Shown here one piece after another: positions 15,791 to 23,272 of a stretch of 31,085 bases of DNA; positions within the stretch are counted from its first letter, which is position 1; each line of letters starts with the position of its first letter. The stretch is from a virus. The translations under genes were made by a program, and so were the position numbers. The notes under the pieces were generated by a model. The model was not told where the DNA came from and did no database searches. It was given only the letters and a program-made list of their open reading frames with translations. The DNA is taken from positions 1 through 31,085 of the IMG/VR virus record IMGVR_UViG_3300004369_000083. One strand, 5' to 3'.

Positions 15791-17547
15791 TGCCGAAATA
15801 CCGCCAGACGTGGACGGATAAGGTGACCGGACTCTCGTACCGGCTGGAGCTGCTTACGTACGACACCAACTACGACGCCGCGGCTACCGACCTCACAGGC
15901 CGCGAGATCATTGGCATCGGCACGATGACGCGTGAGTTCGACGAGCTGCCCGTGGGCCTGATGAAACCGCCGACGCTGACGGTGACGATGGACTTCGGGT
16001 CGTGTTCGTCGCCGCTGCAGACGTACCTGCGCAACGCCGAGAGCGGCGATTTGAAAAACCTATGGACGCTGTCGGTAAGCTATGACGGCGGGACGTCGTA
16101 CGAGATCGAATTTGCCGGCGTGCAGAGCCGAACGGAGTCGTCGCAGTACACGCTCACCACTGCCGGCCAGATGATCGTCGAGTACGAACTCGAGGATCTG
16201 TTCTGGTCGATGCTGTCACTCGACGGCGGAGCGGATCTGGCCGGGCTGCTCGATGGCAACACGACGCTGCCATTCGAGACGGAGGTCTACGACATCGACG
16301 TTTTCAGCCCGAAAAATGCTGCCGACTCCCTTTTCGCGCTCAAGCCCCCAGACCTCAAGGTACGCCCTCACCCGCTGGGCGATCTCATCGACAAGTACAA
16401 CGGCTGGCTGCGTCAGGTGTTGCCCTACAACTACCTCCACTATACTAACGGAGGCGACATCGGCGCGATCACCGTCGCCGGGCCGATCACGGCGTTCGGT
16501 GATGAGATCATCTCCGACGCTTGCACGTTCTTCCGTCAGGGGTCCGCAGGCTCAACGGGGACGCTCCCGCGCGTGACGGGAACGCAGATCGCCGCCGCCG
16601 ACCTACTCGTACCGGCGGAGGTCCACAACGACGACGGCATGATCGGCGGCTACGTCAGCGCCAACGACGAGCTGTCAGTTGCGCAATATCAGAGCGGGGC
16701 GGACTGGCTAAAGGATCTCTGCGAGACCTTCGCCGTCAAGATGCGCTGGCGTTATGAGATCGCAACCACCGGCGGCGGGCTGGACTATGTGAAGATCATC
16801 ACCGCCGTCGGTCCGGTGTTCGAGTCCCTCGAAACGGCAGCCGGCACGATCACGATCGGGACGGATGTCATCGCCGGCGACGTGACCGTTGAGGAGGGCG
16901 CGGGGGTCATCGCCAAGGCCGAGGCGGAATGGTCGGGCGGTGAAAAGGACATGGGTAACATGGTTACTACCAACCCCGGCACGCGAGCGCAGCGGACGTT
17001 CACAGTTAGGACGACGGTCCACAACAACCCCACCGTCAAGGCGTACCAGTTTTTGAAAGGCTTGTACACCGGCCCTTACGCGCAGTTCCAAGATTACATG
17101 ACATTTGGGCTGACGCAGACAAACTTATTAAGCTACGTTACTGACGTCGGCGCGTACGCCAAGGTCCACGAGACGGTCTACATCTACGACGGCATCTTGC
17201 AGACGGGCTATAGCAGCACGTTTTCGTCGGCGCCACCTGTGGAGGCTGGCAAGCTGTCGCTCGGCCTGTTTACGCTGTGGTGTCTGGATGTCCAAAGCGA
17301 CGGCGGCCTGCCGCTATCGCTGACGAAGTTCTACGCCGACCGCTTCGGCGATCGCAACCAAGCGCTCGTAACTCTAACGATGCCGCTGGCATCCATCGAG
17401 GGGACGGCCTATGATGTCGGCGGGGCGGTGTCGGTGTCGGGCCTTACCGGCTTGACGCATCTGAACACGTCGAACGGGCAGATCGTAAAACACGAGCGCG
17501 ACTACGAAGCCGGAACCATGACCCTCGGAGTACTACTATGCCCATAA
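15790..17547 (+). CDS. Large tail-tip/baseplate-like protein
   Basis: A 585-residue protein; ATG 15790 overlaps the preceding stop, whereas an earlier frame opening at 15715 lies inside the previous gene. It is mainly beta. The N-terminal third (TREFDELPVGLMKPPTLTV, DFGSCSSPLQTYLRN) resembles distal-tail-type domains. The middle has aromatic hub-like stretches (YNGWLRQVLPYNYLHY), and the C-terminal part is a set of Gly/Thr-rich strands. Size and place after the tape measure suit a tail tip, hub or baseplate protein, but I cannot assign a named family. The last 10 bases overlap the next gene. Confidence 0.62.
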   Translation: MPKYRQTWTDKVTGLSYRLELLTYDTNYDAAATDLTGREIIGIGTMTREFDELPVGLMKPPTLTVTMDFGSCSSPLQTYLRNAESGDLKNLWTLSVSYDGGTSYEIEFAGVQSRTESSQYTLTTAGQMIVEYELEDLFWSMLSLDGGADLAGLLDGNTTLPFETEVYDIDVFSPKNAADSLFALKPPDLKVRPHPLGDLIDKYNGWLRQVLPYNYLHYTNGGDIGAITVAGPITAFGDEIISDACTFFRQGSAGSTGTLPRVTGTQIAAADLLVPAEVHNDDGMIGGYVSANDELSVAQYQSGADWLKDLCETFAVKMRWRYEIATTGGGLDYVKIITAVGPVFESLETAAGTITIGTDVIAGDVTVEEGAGVIAKAEAEWSGGEKDMGNMVTTNPGTRAQRTFTVRTTVHNNPTVKAYQFLKGLYTGPYAQFQDYMTFGLTQTNLLSYVTDVGAYAKVHETVYIYDGILQTGYSSTFSSAPPVEAGKLSLGLFTLWCLDVQSDGGLPLSLTKFYADRFGDRNQALVTLTMPLASIEGTAYDVGGAVSVSGLTGLTHLNTSNGQIVKHERDYEAGTMTLGVLLCP

Positions 17548-18284
17548 GCGAACTAATCCGAGACCGCAAGATCACACCCGACCAGCTGGCGTTTCCGAAC
17601 CAGTTAAACGGCGGAGGAGCTGGCCGGGCGATCACTTACCAAGAACAGGTCAGCCAGTACAACACCGACATCGTGACGAACATCACGATCAACGAGGCGA
17701 CCGACCTCGTCCGCGGCGAGGTCAAGCACCGCAACGCCGCTGAGAAACGCGCCAAGGCGTCTGTCGGGTCGTGGCATGGGGCTTGGCGTTACGAGATCAT
17801 CGCTAGCATGACAATTAACTACGACGTCTGGACGCCGATCCCGTACAACACCGGCAACATCTACACATCGGGAGAGAAGACCTTTAGCCCTGCAGGTGCT
17901 GGTCATTACGCGTTCCAAGTCACAAGCGACAACGAGGGCGTCTGGCATCTGTCGGCGATGTTGGCGATCAGCCTGTCGCCGCTAACAGGTGCAACGGCTG
18001 CGCGGCTGGGCATCTTCAAAAACGGCGGCGTCTACTCCGTACTAGACATGGCCGACGATGACATGACCGACGGCATCGACTTCGTACTCAAGGGATCCGA
18101 CAACGTCGCGCTCCGTGCTGGCGATGTTGTACATTTCGCAGTGCTAGTCACCGTGGGAACGCCGGGGAGTGAAGCGGTCAACGCGCCGACGGCGCTGTAT
18201 GGCTACGCCAATGGCTCGCGCCAGAGCTGCGACCCTCGAGCGGTCGCGCCTAACTACGACGGCCAAGGATTTACTTTTGTCTAA
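17538..18284 (+). CDS. Distal tail protein with C1q-like jelly-roll, possible receptor binder
   Basis: A 248-residue protein. The first 80 residues are helical and charged (KHRNAAEKRAKASVG) and may attach to the tail tip. From about residue 90 a beta domain follows: YAFQVTSDNEGVWHLSAMLA, RLGIFKNGGVYSVLDMA, then AGDVVHFAVLVTV. This order resembles C1q/TNF-like jelly-rolls found in trimeric phage and bacterial surface proteins. It may be a second adhesin, besides the fiber at 2957. The domain call comes from pattern reading and needs structure prediction. Confidence 0.62.
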   Translation: MPISELIRDRKITPDQLAFPNQLNGGGAGRAITYQEQVSQYNTDIVTNITINEATDLVRGEVKHRNAAEKRAKASVGSWHGAWRYEIIASMTINYDVWTPIPYNTGNIYTSGEKTFSPAGAGHYAFQVTSDNEGVWHLSAMLAISLSPLTGATAARLGIFKNGGVYSVLDMADDDMTDGIDFVLKGSDNVALRAGDVVHFAVLVTVGTPGSEAVNAPTALYGYANGSRQSCDPRAVAPNYDGQGFTFV

Positions 18285-18305
18285 TCATTCCGAAAGACCC
18301 TATCC

Positions 18306-18839
18306 ATGTCCTGCCTACCCATGACCCCGACCTCCCACGTCGTCTACGACTCCGGATATGTAGCCGCTACCACGTCGATCGACACCACGGCGCTCACTGC
18401 TGGCGAAGCGCCATACGCCGAAGTATTCAGCCTGCCGATTGTGAACACGACGACGAGCCAGATGATCGAGCTGTTGCAGCTGCACATCCGCGAGACCGCC
18501 GCCTCCGGCACGGCTAAGAAGGCCGACCTGCAGGTATTGTTCTACGCCACGTCAGCGCCGACGACACCGACGGCGGGCAGCGCCTACAACGCCAGCGTGA
18601 CGAACCTCGTCGGCTCTGCGAAGGTCGTCGCCGCGGATTACTACCGTATCGCTGAAGGTGCGACGCCGATCTGGGAAGCGCGAGCGCAGCCGGCGGTATG
18701 GTACCAGACGGGAGCGACGACGTCGAACGTTACCTCTCTCTTCGCCGTCATCGTGGCCGCCGGTTCGGTGACCTACGCCGCTGGTGATACACACGCCGTG
18801 CGGATCATCACACGCCAACACGAACAGGTCACCGGATGA
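18306..18839 (+). CDS. Structural protein of unknown family
   Basis: A 177-residue Thr/Ala-rich, beta-type protein. It opens with SHVVYDSGYVAATTSIDTTA and has alternating strands (MIELLQLHIRE, KADLQVLFYATSAPTTPTAG, VTSLFAVIVAAG). No membrane helix or catalytic motif was seen. It is the last sizeable late gene before the terminator at 19072, so it is probably a tail-tip accessory or decoration protein. It ends in ATGA overlap with a 65-residue ORF. Confidence 0.58.
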   Translation: MSCLPMTPTSHVVYDSGYVAATTSIDTTALTAGEAPYAEVFSLPIVNTTTSQMIELLQLHIRETAASGTAKKADLQVLFYATSAPTTPTAGSAYNASVTNLVGSAKVVAADYYRIAEGATPIWEARAQPAVWYQTGATTSNVTSLFAVIVAAGSVTYAAGDTHAVRIITRQHEQVTG

Positions 18840-19033
18840 TATCCATAGCCAACGCACAACGCCAGCGGCTGCTGATGGTCCTCGATCAGGTCATCAACAC
18901 AACCGGCATGACGCCGGAGGAACTGGTCGCAATTCGCGCCCTCGCCGTGCTGCTCCGAGGCGGTGAGACGATCGAAAGCAAGCCGCAAACGGCTCCAGAG
19001 AAAAAAAATCTTCAGCGGTCGCGTAAGTCGTAA
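18836..19033 (+). CDS. Small basic protein, unknown
   Basis: A 65-residue protein coupled to the gene before by ATGA. It is helical (QRQRLLMVLDQVINTTG, EELVAIRALAVLLRGGE) and ends in a strongly basic tail (PEKKNLQRSRKS). No family was recognised. It is the last gene of the late block: a small inverted repeat, GTTAC at 19037-19041 with GTAAC at 19045-19049, and a strong terminator follow. Confidence 0.55.
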   Translation: MISIANAQRQRLLMVLDQVINTTGMTPEELVAIRALAVLLRGGETIESKPQTAPEKKNLQRSRKS

Positions 19034-19071
19034 GCCGTTACAATGTAACTATTTAGCGGGGCGCGGGGTCG

Positions 19072-19101
19072 TTTACTCAGCGCCCTGAGTAAATTTTTTT
19101 T
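19072..19101 (+). terminator. Strong rho-independent terminator ending the late block
   Basis: A perfect 9-bp stem TTTACTCAG (19072-19080) and CTGAGTAAA (19085-19093) with loop CGCC, followed by eight T (19094-19101). It separates structural genes from the early promoter only about ten bases downstream. The stem contains A residues before the T-run, so it may also work partly in the reverse direction. Confidence 0.93.
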
Positions 19102-19111
19102 GCTCGGGGTA

Positions 19112-19141
19112 TTGACACGTATATACGTATATACGTATGTT
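19112..19141 (+). promoter_or_regulatory. Probable early promoter (sigma70-like) with internal short repeats
   Basis: The -35 box is the perfect consensus TTGACA (19112-19117). The best -10 is TATGTT (19136-19141) with an 18-base spacer. The spacer holds two and a half copies of the 8-bp unit ACGTATAT (19117-19138), each containing the palindrome ATACGTAT; these could be binding sites for a regulator on the promoter face. It lies directly after the terminator and before the first small early gene. Transcription would start near 19148, inside the dyad described next. Confidence 0.78.
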
Positions 19142-19145
19142 GCAC

Positions 19146-19166
19146 CTGTGATCAAGGTGATCACAG
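19146..19166. promoter_or_regulatory. Perfect 21-bp dyad at the early start site, probable operator
   Basis: CTGTGATCA (19146-19154), spacer AGG, then TGATCACAG (19158-19166): nine bases each side, no mismatch. It overlaps the predicted start of transcription, the usual place for a repressor operator. The half-site resembles TGTGA, but the 9-base gap does not fit the CRP consensus. The likely binder is the ribbon-helix-helix protein encoded at 19381, by inference. As RNA it would also form a short 5-prime hairpin. Confidence 0.72.
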
Positions 19167-19193
19167 ACACTCATCACATTTCGGAGCAACACG

Positions 19194-19403
19194 ATGACAG
19201 ACACAACCACCACCCCAGCCGCCCTCAACCTACGCCAGCGCCGCGCCGGTTTTAGCGTTGACGCCAACGGCCACCTGATCTGGAACGGCTGGTACGCCGG
19301 AGCGGCTCGCCGTTTTGACCTGACGAACGCCAACAGTAATTTTCAGCAGAAGCTCATCGTAACATTTGCCAACCTCTCCGATGCCCAACCCCACACCGTC
19401 TAA
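19194..19403 (+). CDS. First early gene, small protein of unknown function
   Basis: A 69-residue protein with GGAG at 19182-19185 before ATG 19194. The N-terminus is Thr/Pro rich. The middle (AGFSVDANGHLIWNGWYAGAARRFDL) is aromatic and basic; no family was recognised. The last 23 bases overlap the next gene, which encodes a ribbon-helix-helix regulator. First-expressed small phage proteins often act on host functions, but nothing here shows which. Confidence 0.6.
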   Translation: MTDTTTTPAALNLRQRRAGFSVDANGHLIWNGWYAGAARRFDLTNANSNFQQKLIVTFANLSDAQPHTV

Positions 19404-19551
19404 CATCGACCCCTTGTACGTCAAGCTGCCGGCGGAGCTACACAAGCGCCTCCGCTCCAAAGCCCGCCGGCGCAAGACAACCAAGTCGACGATCGTCATA
19501 AACGCACTAATTCATTACCTTTTACTCATCGACCGATCCGAGGAGAACTAA
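19381..19551 (+). CDS. Ribbon-helix-helix (Arc/CopG-like) transcription regulator
   Basis: A 56-residue protein from ATG 19381; TTG 19366 is an in-frame alternative. After a Pro/Asn-rich arm the sequence reads YVKLPAELHKRLRSKARRRKT, a beta strand and first helix, then KSTIVINALIHYLLLID, the second helix. This is the compact RHH layout, with a basic strand entering the DNA major groove as a dimer. It is the only recognisable early regulator in the genome, and its promoter contains a perfect dyad and 8-bp repeats, so self-regulation of the early operon is a reasonable inference. Confidence 0.78.
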   Translation: MPNPTPSNIDPLYVKLPAELHKRLRSKARRRKTTKSTIVINALIHYLLLIDRSEEN

Positions 19552-19552
19552 C

Positions 19553-19969
19553 ATGGTCGCCAGAATCACACGAGACGGACTCACCCTGCCAGTCGCCGAT
19601 AGCGAGCGCCTGATCGAGATCCCCGACATTACTCTCCGCGATGGAGACGCCAGCTACGACGTCACGATCTGGGCCTACGTTACAAAGCGCGGAACGATCC
19701 ACATTTGCAACGAGGGTATCACGACGCTCGACGATCCCGAGTTTGGCGTCATTGCCATCGAGGACATGGACGCCGAGGATCCTCAGCGCTCCAACATCGT
19801 CCACCGCTTCGCCACGCGCGAGCTGATGAGTTACGTCCGCGGCTTTGTACTCGATGTAATCGACGATATGGAGTACGATGCACGCGATAGCCGCGACGAA
19901 AACGGCGCGTACGCTGTAGATATGGACGAGGCGGATTATTCGATCGTAAGATATCTGGAGGGCGTGTGA
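19553..19969 (+). CDS. Acidic early protein, unknown
   Basis: A 138-residue, very acidic protein, with GGAG at 19541-19544 before ATG 19553. The N-terminal half looks beta-rich (LIEIPDITLRDGDASYDVTI, WAYVTKRGTIHICNEG). The C-terminal half is rich in Asp and Glu (VLDVIDDMEYDARDSRDENG). Strong acidity is seen in some DNA-mimic phage proteins that block host nucleases or polymerases, but this alone is weak evidence. The stop overlaps the next GTG. Confidence 0.6.
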   Translation: MVARITRDGLTLPVADSERLIEIPDITLRDGDASYDVTIWAYVTKRGTIHICNEGITTLDDPEFGVIAIEDMDAEDPQRSNIVHRFATRELMSYVRGFVLDVIDDMEYDARDSRDENGAYAVDMDEADYSIVRYLEGV

Positions 19970-20139
19970 ACATCTATCTACGCACCCGCCCCGCCGAGCC
20001 ATGCGGCTATGAGCTGGCCCTCGGCTTCACGTTGGATCAAGAGCCGAACAAGTTCACCAAGGCCGTCATCGCCGCAGCCATCGCCGTCGGCGTATGGGTC
20101 GTGTTCAACGTATTCCTGATGGAGAACACACCGCTATGA
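19966..20139 (+). CDS. Tiny single-pass membrane protein
   Basis: A 57-residue ORF from GTG 19966 (GTGA overlap) to TGA at 20137. The N-terminal part is polar; residues about 32-52 (KAVIAAAIAVGVWVVFNVFL) form one clear membrane helix. The stop overlaps the next ATG (ATGA). The overlaps on both sides and the coherent helix support it as a real gene. Function unknown; it is one of three tiny membrane proteins in the early block. Confidence 0.6.
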   Translation: MNIYLRTRPAEPCGYELALGFTLDQEPNKFTKAVIAAAIAVGVWVVFNVFLMENTPL

Positions 20140-20291
20140 ACCGCAAGGTTAACCTCCACGACGCCCACTATGTTGTCGCCGGGCTGATACACTACGCCGG
20201 GCGTGCGCTGGAGATGGGATACCTTACCCGCGAGGAGTACGACGCCATTATCCGTTCGATCGTAAAATCTTACCCGTCACTAATTAACTAA
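20136..20291 (+). CDS. Tiny early protein, unknown
   Basis: A 51-residue soluble protein starting at ATG 20136 (ATGA overlap). It reads MNRKVNLHDAHYVVAGLIHY followed by an EMGYLTREEYDAIIRSIVKS helix. The compact two-helix layout suggests a small adaptor or inhibitor, but no family is recognised. The frame also extends upstream to 20094, without support. Coupling to its neighbour is the main evidence. Confidence 0.58.
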   Translation: MNRKVNLHDAHYVVAGLIHYAGRALEMGYLTREEYDAIIRSIVKSYPSLIN

Positions 20292-20302
20292 AGGGGTACA
20301 CA

Positions 20303-20443
20303 ATGCACACAAACGATAGGTTTACTCTTTACGCCCGCATCGCCGGGCGGATGGTCGGCTGGTCACTGCTGGGGCTTCTTGCCCTCGGCATCCTGACAGC
20401 TGCGTCCCTGCTTGTCGCCGGCATTGTCTGGAGCTGGCGATGA
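20303..20443 (+). CDS. Tiny membrane protein
   Basis: A 46-residue ORF, ATG 20303 with AAGGGG at 20291-20296, ending TGA 20441. After a short basic N-terminus (MHTNDRFTLYARIAGR) almost all the rest is one long hydrophobic helix (MVGWSLLGLLALGILTAASL and beyond), closing with WSWR. Its stop overlaps the nuclease start (ATGA). The strong ribosome site and overlap support the gene. Function unknown. Confidence 0.6.
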   Translation: MHTNDRFTLYARIAGRMVGWSLLGLLALGILTAASLLVAGIVWSWR

Positions 20444-21354
20444 ACAACATCATCGCCACCGAGTGGCGCAGCGTCGACCTGCTGCCGCCACCCAGCGTTT
20501 ACCGCTGGGATCAAGACGACACGCGATATTACGCCCGCGTGACCGGCAACGCCGAGCCAGGCCACACTGTCACCTGGTATCCGTCGGTTACGACGGTGAT
20601 CCGCGACACGTCGCCGATGCCGGCGCATTTGCTCAAATGGTACGCCGACAAGGGCCTTGCCGAGGCCACAGCAGTACGCGACGAGGCCGCCGAATACGGC
20701 ACGCTCTTCCACGAATACGCCGGTCACCTGATCACCGGCGGCAGCATCGAGGGTGATCATTTCGCCACGCTGCCGATCCGCCTTCAGAAGGACCTCGCCG
20801 CGCTCATCACGTGGGCGCAGGAATACAACGTCCGCCCGCTAGCCTCGGAGATGCTGCTCGTCTCCGAGTCGCTCCGCATGGCCGGAACAGTAGACCTTGT
20901 CTGCGAGATGGATCACGTTGAGAAGTCCGGCGATAGGACGCGCAAGATCGCCGTCGTCGATTACAAGACCTCGTCGGGGTTGTACTCGTCGCACGAGCTG
21001 CAGGTCAACATCTACCGTACGATGTGGAACGAGATCTACGACGCCTCGACAATTGGCGAGCATCGCAAGCATGCCAGCGCGGCCATCCTCTGGCGACCGA
21101 AGGACTGGCGCAAGTCGCCAACGTGGGAGATGAAGGACGTCGCCGGTCAGGATGCATTCCCAGAGATCAACGCGATGGCGAAGCTCTGGCACACGCGCAA
21201 CCCCGACTGGTCGCCGAAGACGCGCCAGACGATACAGTTCGGAGATTCTGACGGACCGTCAGGGGCTGCGGTCGGACTTAACTCCACGCCGACGCTTGCG
21301 TCGGTCGAGCCGGTGGAAGTCATAATCAACAAACACATCGAGGTAACACGATGA
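20440..21354 (+). CDS. PD-(D/E)XK nuclease, RecB/Cas4-like exonuclease
   Basis: A 304-residue DNA nuclease. The active-site order is clear: a helix with H91 (GTLFHEYAGH), E137 in ASEMLLVSE, D152 in GTVDLV, the D174-Y-K176 in AVVDYKTSSG, then Q188VNIY192, the QxxxY motif of RecB-family nucleases. It probably processes DNA ends for phage recombination and replication, or degrades host DNA. I saw no four-cysteine Fe-S cluster of full Cas4 type and no helicase domain. It is coupled at both ends by ATGA. Confidence 0.82.
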   Translation: MNNIIATEWRSVDLLPPPSVYRWDQDDTRYYARVTGNAEPGHTVTWYPSVTTVIRDTSPMPAHLLKWYADKGLAEATAVRDEAAEYGTLFHEYAGHLITGGSIEGDHFATLPIRLQKDLAALITWAQEYNVRPLASEMLLVSESLRMAGTVDLVCEMDHVEKSGDRTRKIAVVDYKTSSGLYSSHELQVNIYRTMWNEIYDASTIGEHRKHASAAILWRPKDWRKSPTWEMKDVAGQDAFPEINAMAKLWHTRNPDWSPKTRQTIQFGDSDGPSGAAVGLNSTPTLASVEPVEVIINKHIEVTR

Positions 21355-21701
21355 CACTCCGCCCCGACTGGTTCCTCACCATGACACCCGAGCGCATCCG
21401 CGCTCTGGAGACGCCCTACGAAGAGCTAAGCCACGAGGAGCGCCGCCTTCGCCGTAAGCTGCGCAACAACGCCTACAGCGCCCGCCGACAGGATATGCGA
21501 GCTATCGACGCCGCCAAGGCCGCAGCGATTGCCAAGTACGAAGAGCGCGAAGCCATCCGCGAGATGACGGGATCGTACCGCGCCGCCTGCGCCGACGTCG
21601 CCGGCGTTGCCGAGCGATACTCCAGAGCCAAAGACACGACCGGATACGTCAACGTTTACGGTGACTACATCGACTCATATTTCACAATTATTCACAAATA
21701 G
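21351..21701 (+). CDS. Basic helical early protein, unknown
   Basis: A 116-residue protein coupled to the nuclease by ATGA. The middle is strongly basic and helical (SHEERRLRRKLRNNAYSARR), the rest Ala/Glu helical, ending with a short aromatic segment (VYGDYIDSYFTIIHK). It may bind nucleic acid or the nuclease, but no family is recognised. A 139-bp gap with RNA-like structure follows. Confidence 0.55.
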   Translation: MTLRPDWFLTMTPERIRALETPYEELSHEERRLRRKLRNNAYSARRQDMRAIDAAKAAAIAKYEEREAIREMTGSYRAACADVAGVAERYSRAKDTTGYVNVYGDYIDSYFTIIHK

Positions 21702-21711
21702 GTTGTCCAAT

Positions 21712-21791
21712 GGCATAAGCCCCCCTCGCCCGTCAGGCTGATGTGTGAAACCTCGGGGCGGTGTGATGACCGCCCCAAGGTGGGAGATGCC
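21712..21791 (+). ncRNA. Possible structured RNA in the 139-bp gap before the methyltransferase
   Basis: The gap 21702-21840 holds no convincing gene. A perfect 8-bp GC stem, GGGGCGGT (21755-21762) with ACCGCCCC (21769-21776), extends past one mismatch by CCT/AGG. GGCAT (21712-21716) can pair with ATGCC (21787-21791) to close an 80-nt fold around it. No T-run follows, so it is not a typical terminator. Downstream are an orphan AAGGAGAT (21793-21800) with no start codon near it and two copies of AATAACCTC. It may be a leader element controlling the methyltransferase; no known riboswitch class was matched. Confidence 0.35.
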
Positions 21792-21840
21792 GAAGGAGAT
21801 AACCGCGAATAACCTCCAATAACCTCGAACAAGACTAACG

Positions 21841-23055
21841 ATGACAGAACCCTACGAACTGCACAACGGCGACTGCCTCGAAGTCCTGCGCACGATGCCG
21901 GACAATAGCATCGACGCGGTGGTGACCGACCCGCCCTACGGGCTGGCCTTCATGGGCAAGCGCTGGGATTACGACGTACCCAGCGAAGAGATCTGGCTCG
22001 AGTGTTTGCGCGTCCTGAAGCCCGGCGGTCATCTCTTGGCCTTTGCCGGCACACGGACGCAACACCGCATGGCGGTGCGCATCGAGGACGCGGGGTTTGA
22101 GATTCGCGATATGATCGCCTGGGTGTACGGCAGCGGGTTCCCGAAGTCGCTGGATGTGAGCAAGGCGATAGACAAGGCGGCTGGGGCCGATGGTGAATGG
22201 TATGAGCATCCGCAATACGCCAGCCGCAACGGGAACGGCACTAACAGCATTTACGGGCAAACTGACGGCAGGAATGGCAAGCGTCATTTATACGCCCCCG
22301 CCACCCCTGCCGCCCAGCAGTGGCACGGCTGGGGGACAGCCCTCAAGCCCGCGCTGGAGCCGATCACCGTGGCCCGCAAGCCGCTGATCGGCACGGTAGC
22401 GGAGAACGTGCTTGCGCATGGTACGGGCGGGATCAACGTGGGTGGGTGCAGGGTGGGGACTGATACAGTCGGCTGGGAAGGCAAAGGGCGCAACAGCGAC
22501 AGCGCAACGGCTGGAGCGTCACGCGGGGGCACTCAGGGAGGGTACAACTATACCGGTGGCGAAGCCAGGCCAGTGCAAGGCCGCTGGCCCGCCAACCTGA
22601 TCCACGACGGGAGCGAGGAGGTGGTGGGGGCGTTTCCGGAAACTCGGGCGCGCGGCAATGTCTTGCCAACAAAGAGACGACAAAGCGGCGGAGCGTGGGC
22701 GGCAAATGGTTCCGCGTTTGGGATCGGACCAGATGGTCTTATTGACAGCGGCGACTCCGGCTCCGCCGCCCGTTTCTTCTACTGTGCCAAAGCGAGCAAG
22801 GCCGACCGTGGGGACGGCAACAACCACCCCACCGTCAAGCCCACCGACCTAATGCGCTATCTCTGCCGTCTGGTAACGCCGCCGGGTGGCGTGGTGCTGG
22901 ATCCGTTCATGGGCAGCGGCAGCACGGGCAAAGCTGCAATGTTAGAGGGCTTCCGGTTTGTTGGCATCGAACGGGAGGCGGAGTATCTGCAGATAGCACG
23001 CGCGAGGATACAACACGCCGTAGATAACTTAGACAAACAACAGCGACTATTATGA
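21841..23055 (+). CDS. DNA methyltransferase, beta-class, N6-adenine or N4-cytosine type
   Basis: A 404-residue DNA methylase. The catalytic motif D30PPY33 lies near the N-terminus, and the S-adenosylmethionine motif DPFMGSGST (from about 354) near the C-terminus, followed by GFRFVGIEREAEYLQIA. This order is that of the beta class. The large middle section (about 120-330) would hold the target-recognition part; its specificity cannot be read. DPPY favours adenine-N6. No partner restriction enzyme is present, so it is an orphan methylase, probably protecting phage DNA or modifying host DNA. ATG 21841 has no good ribosome site; the stop overlaps the next ATG. Confidence 0.9.
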   Translation: MTEPYELHNGDCLEVLRTMPDNSIDAVVTDPPYGLAFMGKRWDYDVPSEEIWLECLRVLKPGGHLLAFAGTRTQHRMAVRIEDAGFEIRDMIAWVYGSGFPKSLDVSKAIDKAAGADGEWYEHPQYASRNGNGTNSIYGQTDGRNGKRHLYAPATPAAQQWHGWGTALKPALEPITVARKPLIGTVAENVLAHGTGGINVGGCRVGTDTVGWEGKGRNSDSATAGASRGGTQGGYNYTGGEARPVQGRWPANLIHDGSEEVVGAFPETRARGNVLPTKRRQSGGAWAANGSAFGIGPDGLIDSGDSGSAARFFYCAKASKADRGDGNNHPTVKPTDLMRYLCRLVTPPGGVVLDPFMGSGSTGKAAMLEGFRFVGIEREAEYLQIARARIQHAVDNLDKQQRLL

Positions 23056-23222
23056 TTCACAGACCAGAAGCCACACCCGAGGCGATGCACATGATCGCCA
23101 GCGTCGCCGAGCTGCTCATCAGGGCCGCCGACATCCTGCTCGACCTGATCATCATCACCGCCGGCGTAGGGTTGGCGATGCTGGTGTACGACTTCATCCA
23201 TAATAGGAACAACGCGGAATAA
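23052..23222 (+). CDS. Tiny membrane protein after the methyltransferase
   Basis: A 56-residue ORF coupled to the methyltransferase by ATGA. Residues about 19-47 form a hydrophobic helix (ADILLDLIIITAGVGLAMLV is its core) after a His/Glu-containing N-terminus. It is the third tiny membrane protein in this early block. No family is recognised. The 50-bp gap after it has a weak AACCG/CGGTT hairpin and the SSB ribosome site. Confidence 0.58.
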   Translation: MIHRPEATPEAMHMIASVAELLIRAADILLDLIIITAGVGLAMLVYDFIHNRNNAE

Positions 23223-23272
23223 TCCGCAACCGTGCCGGCGGTTCCGGTAATACCTAACACAAGGAGTAAGCT

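Noticed and set aside
19147-19165. CRP binding site at the early promoter (TGTGA...TCACA)
   Set aside because: The gap between half-sites is 9 bases, not 6, and the dyad is perfect over 9 bases a side, which fits a dedicated phage operator better.
21738-21782. Hammerhead-ribozyme-like core (CTGATG and GAAAC next to a GC stem)
   Set aside because: The base after the first CTGATG block is not the required A, the residue at the cleavage position would be G, and the flanks do not pair to form stem I. The likeness is probably chance.
21741-21812. A 23-codon ORF in the gap before the methyltransferase
   Set aside because: It has no ribosome site and passes through the perfect hairpin, so the bases look constrained by RNA structure and not by coding.
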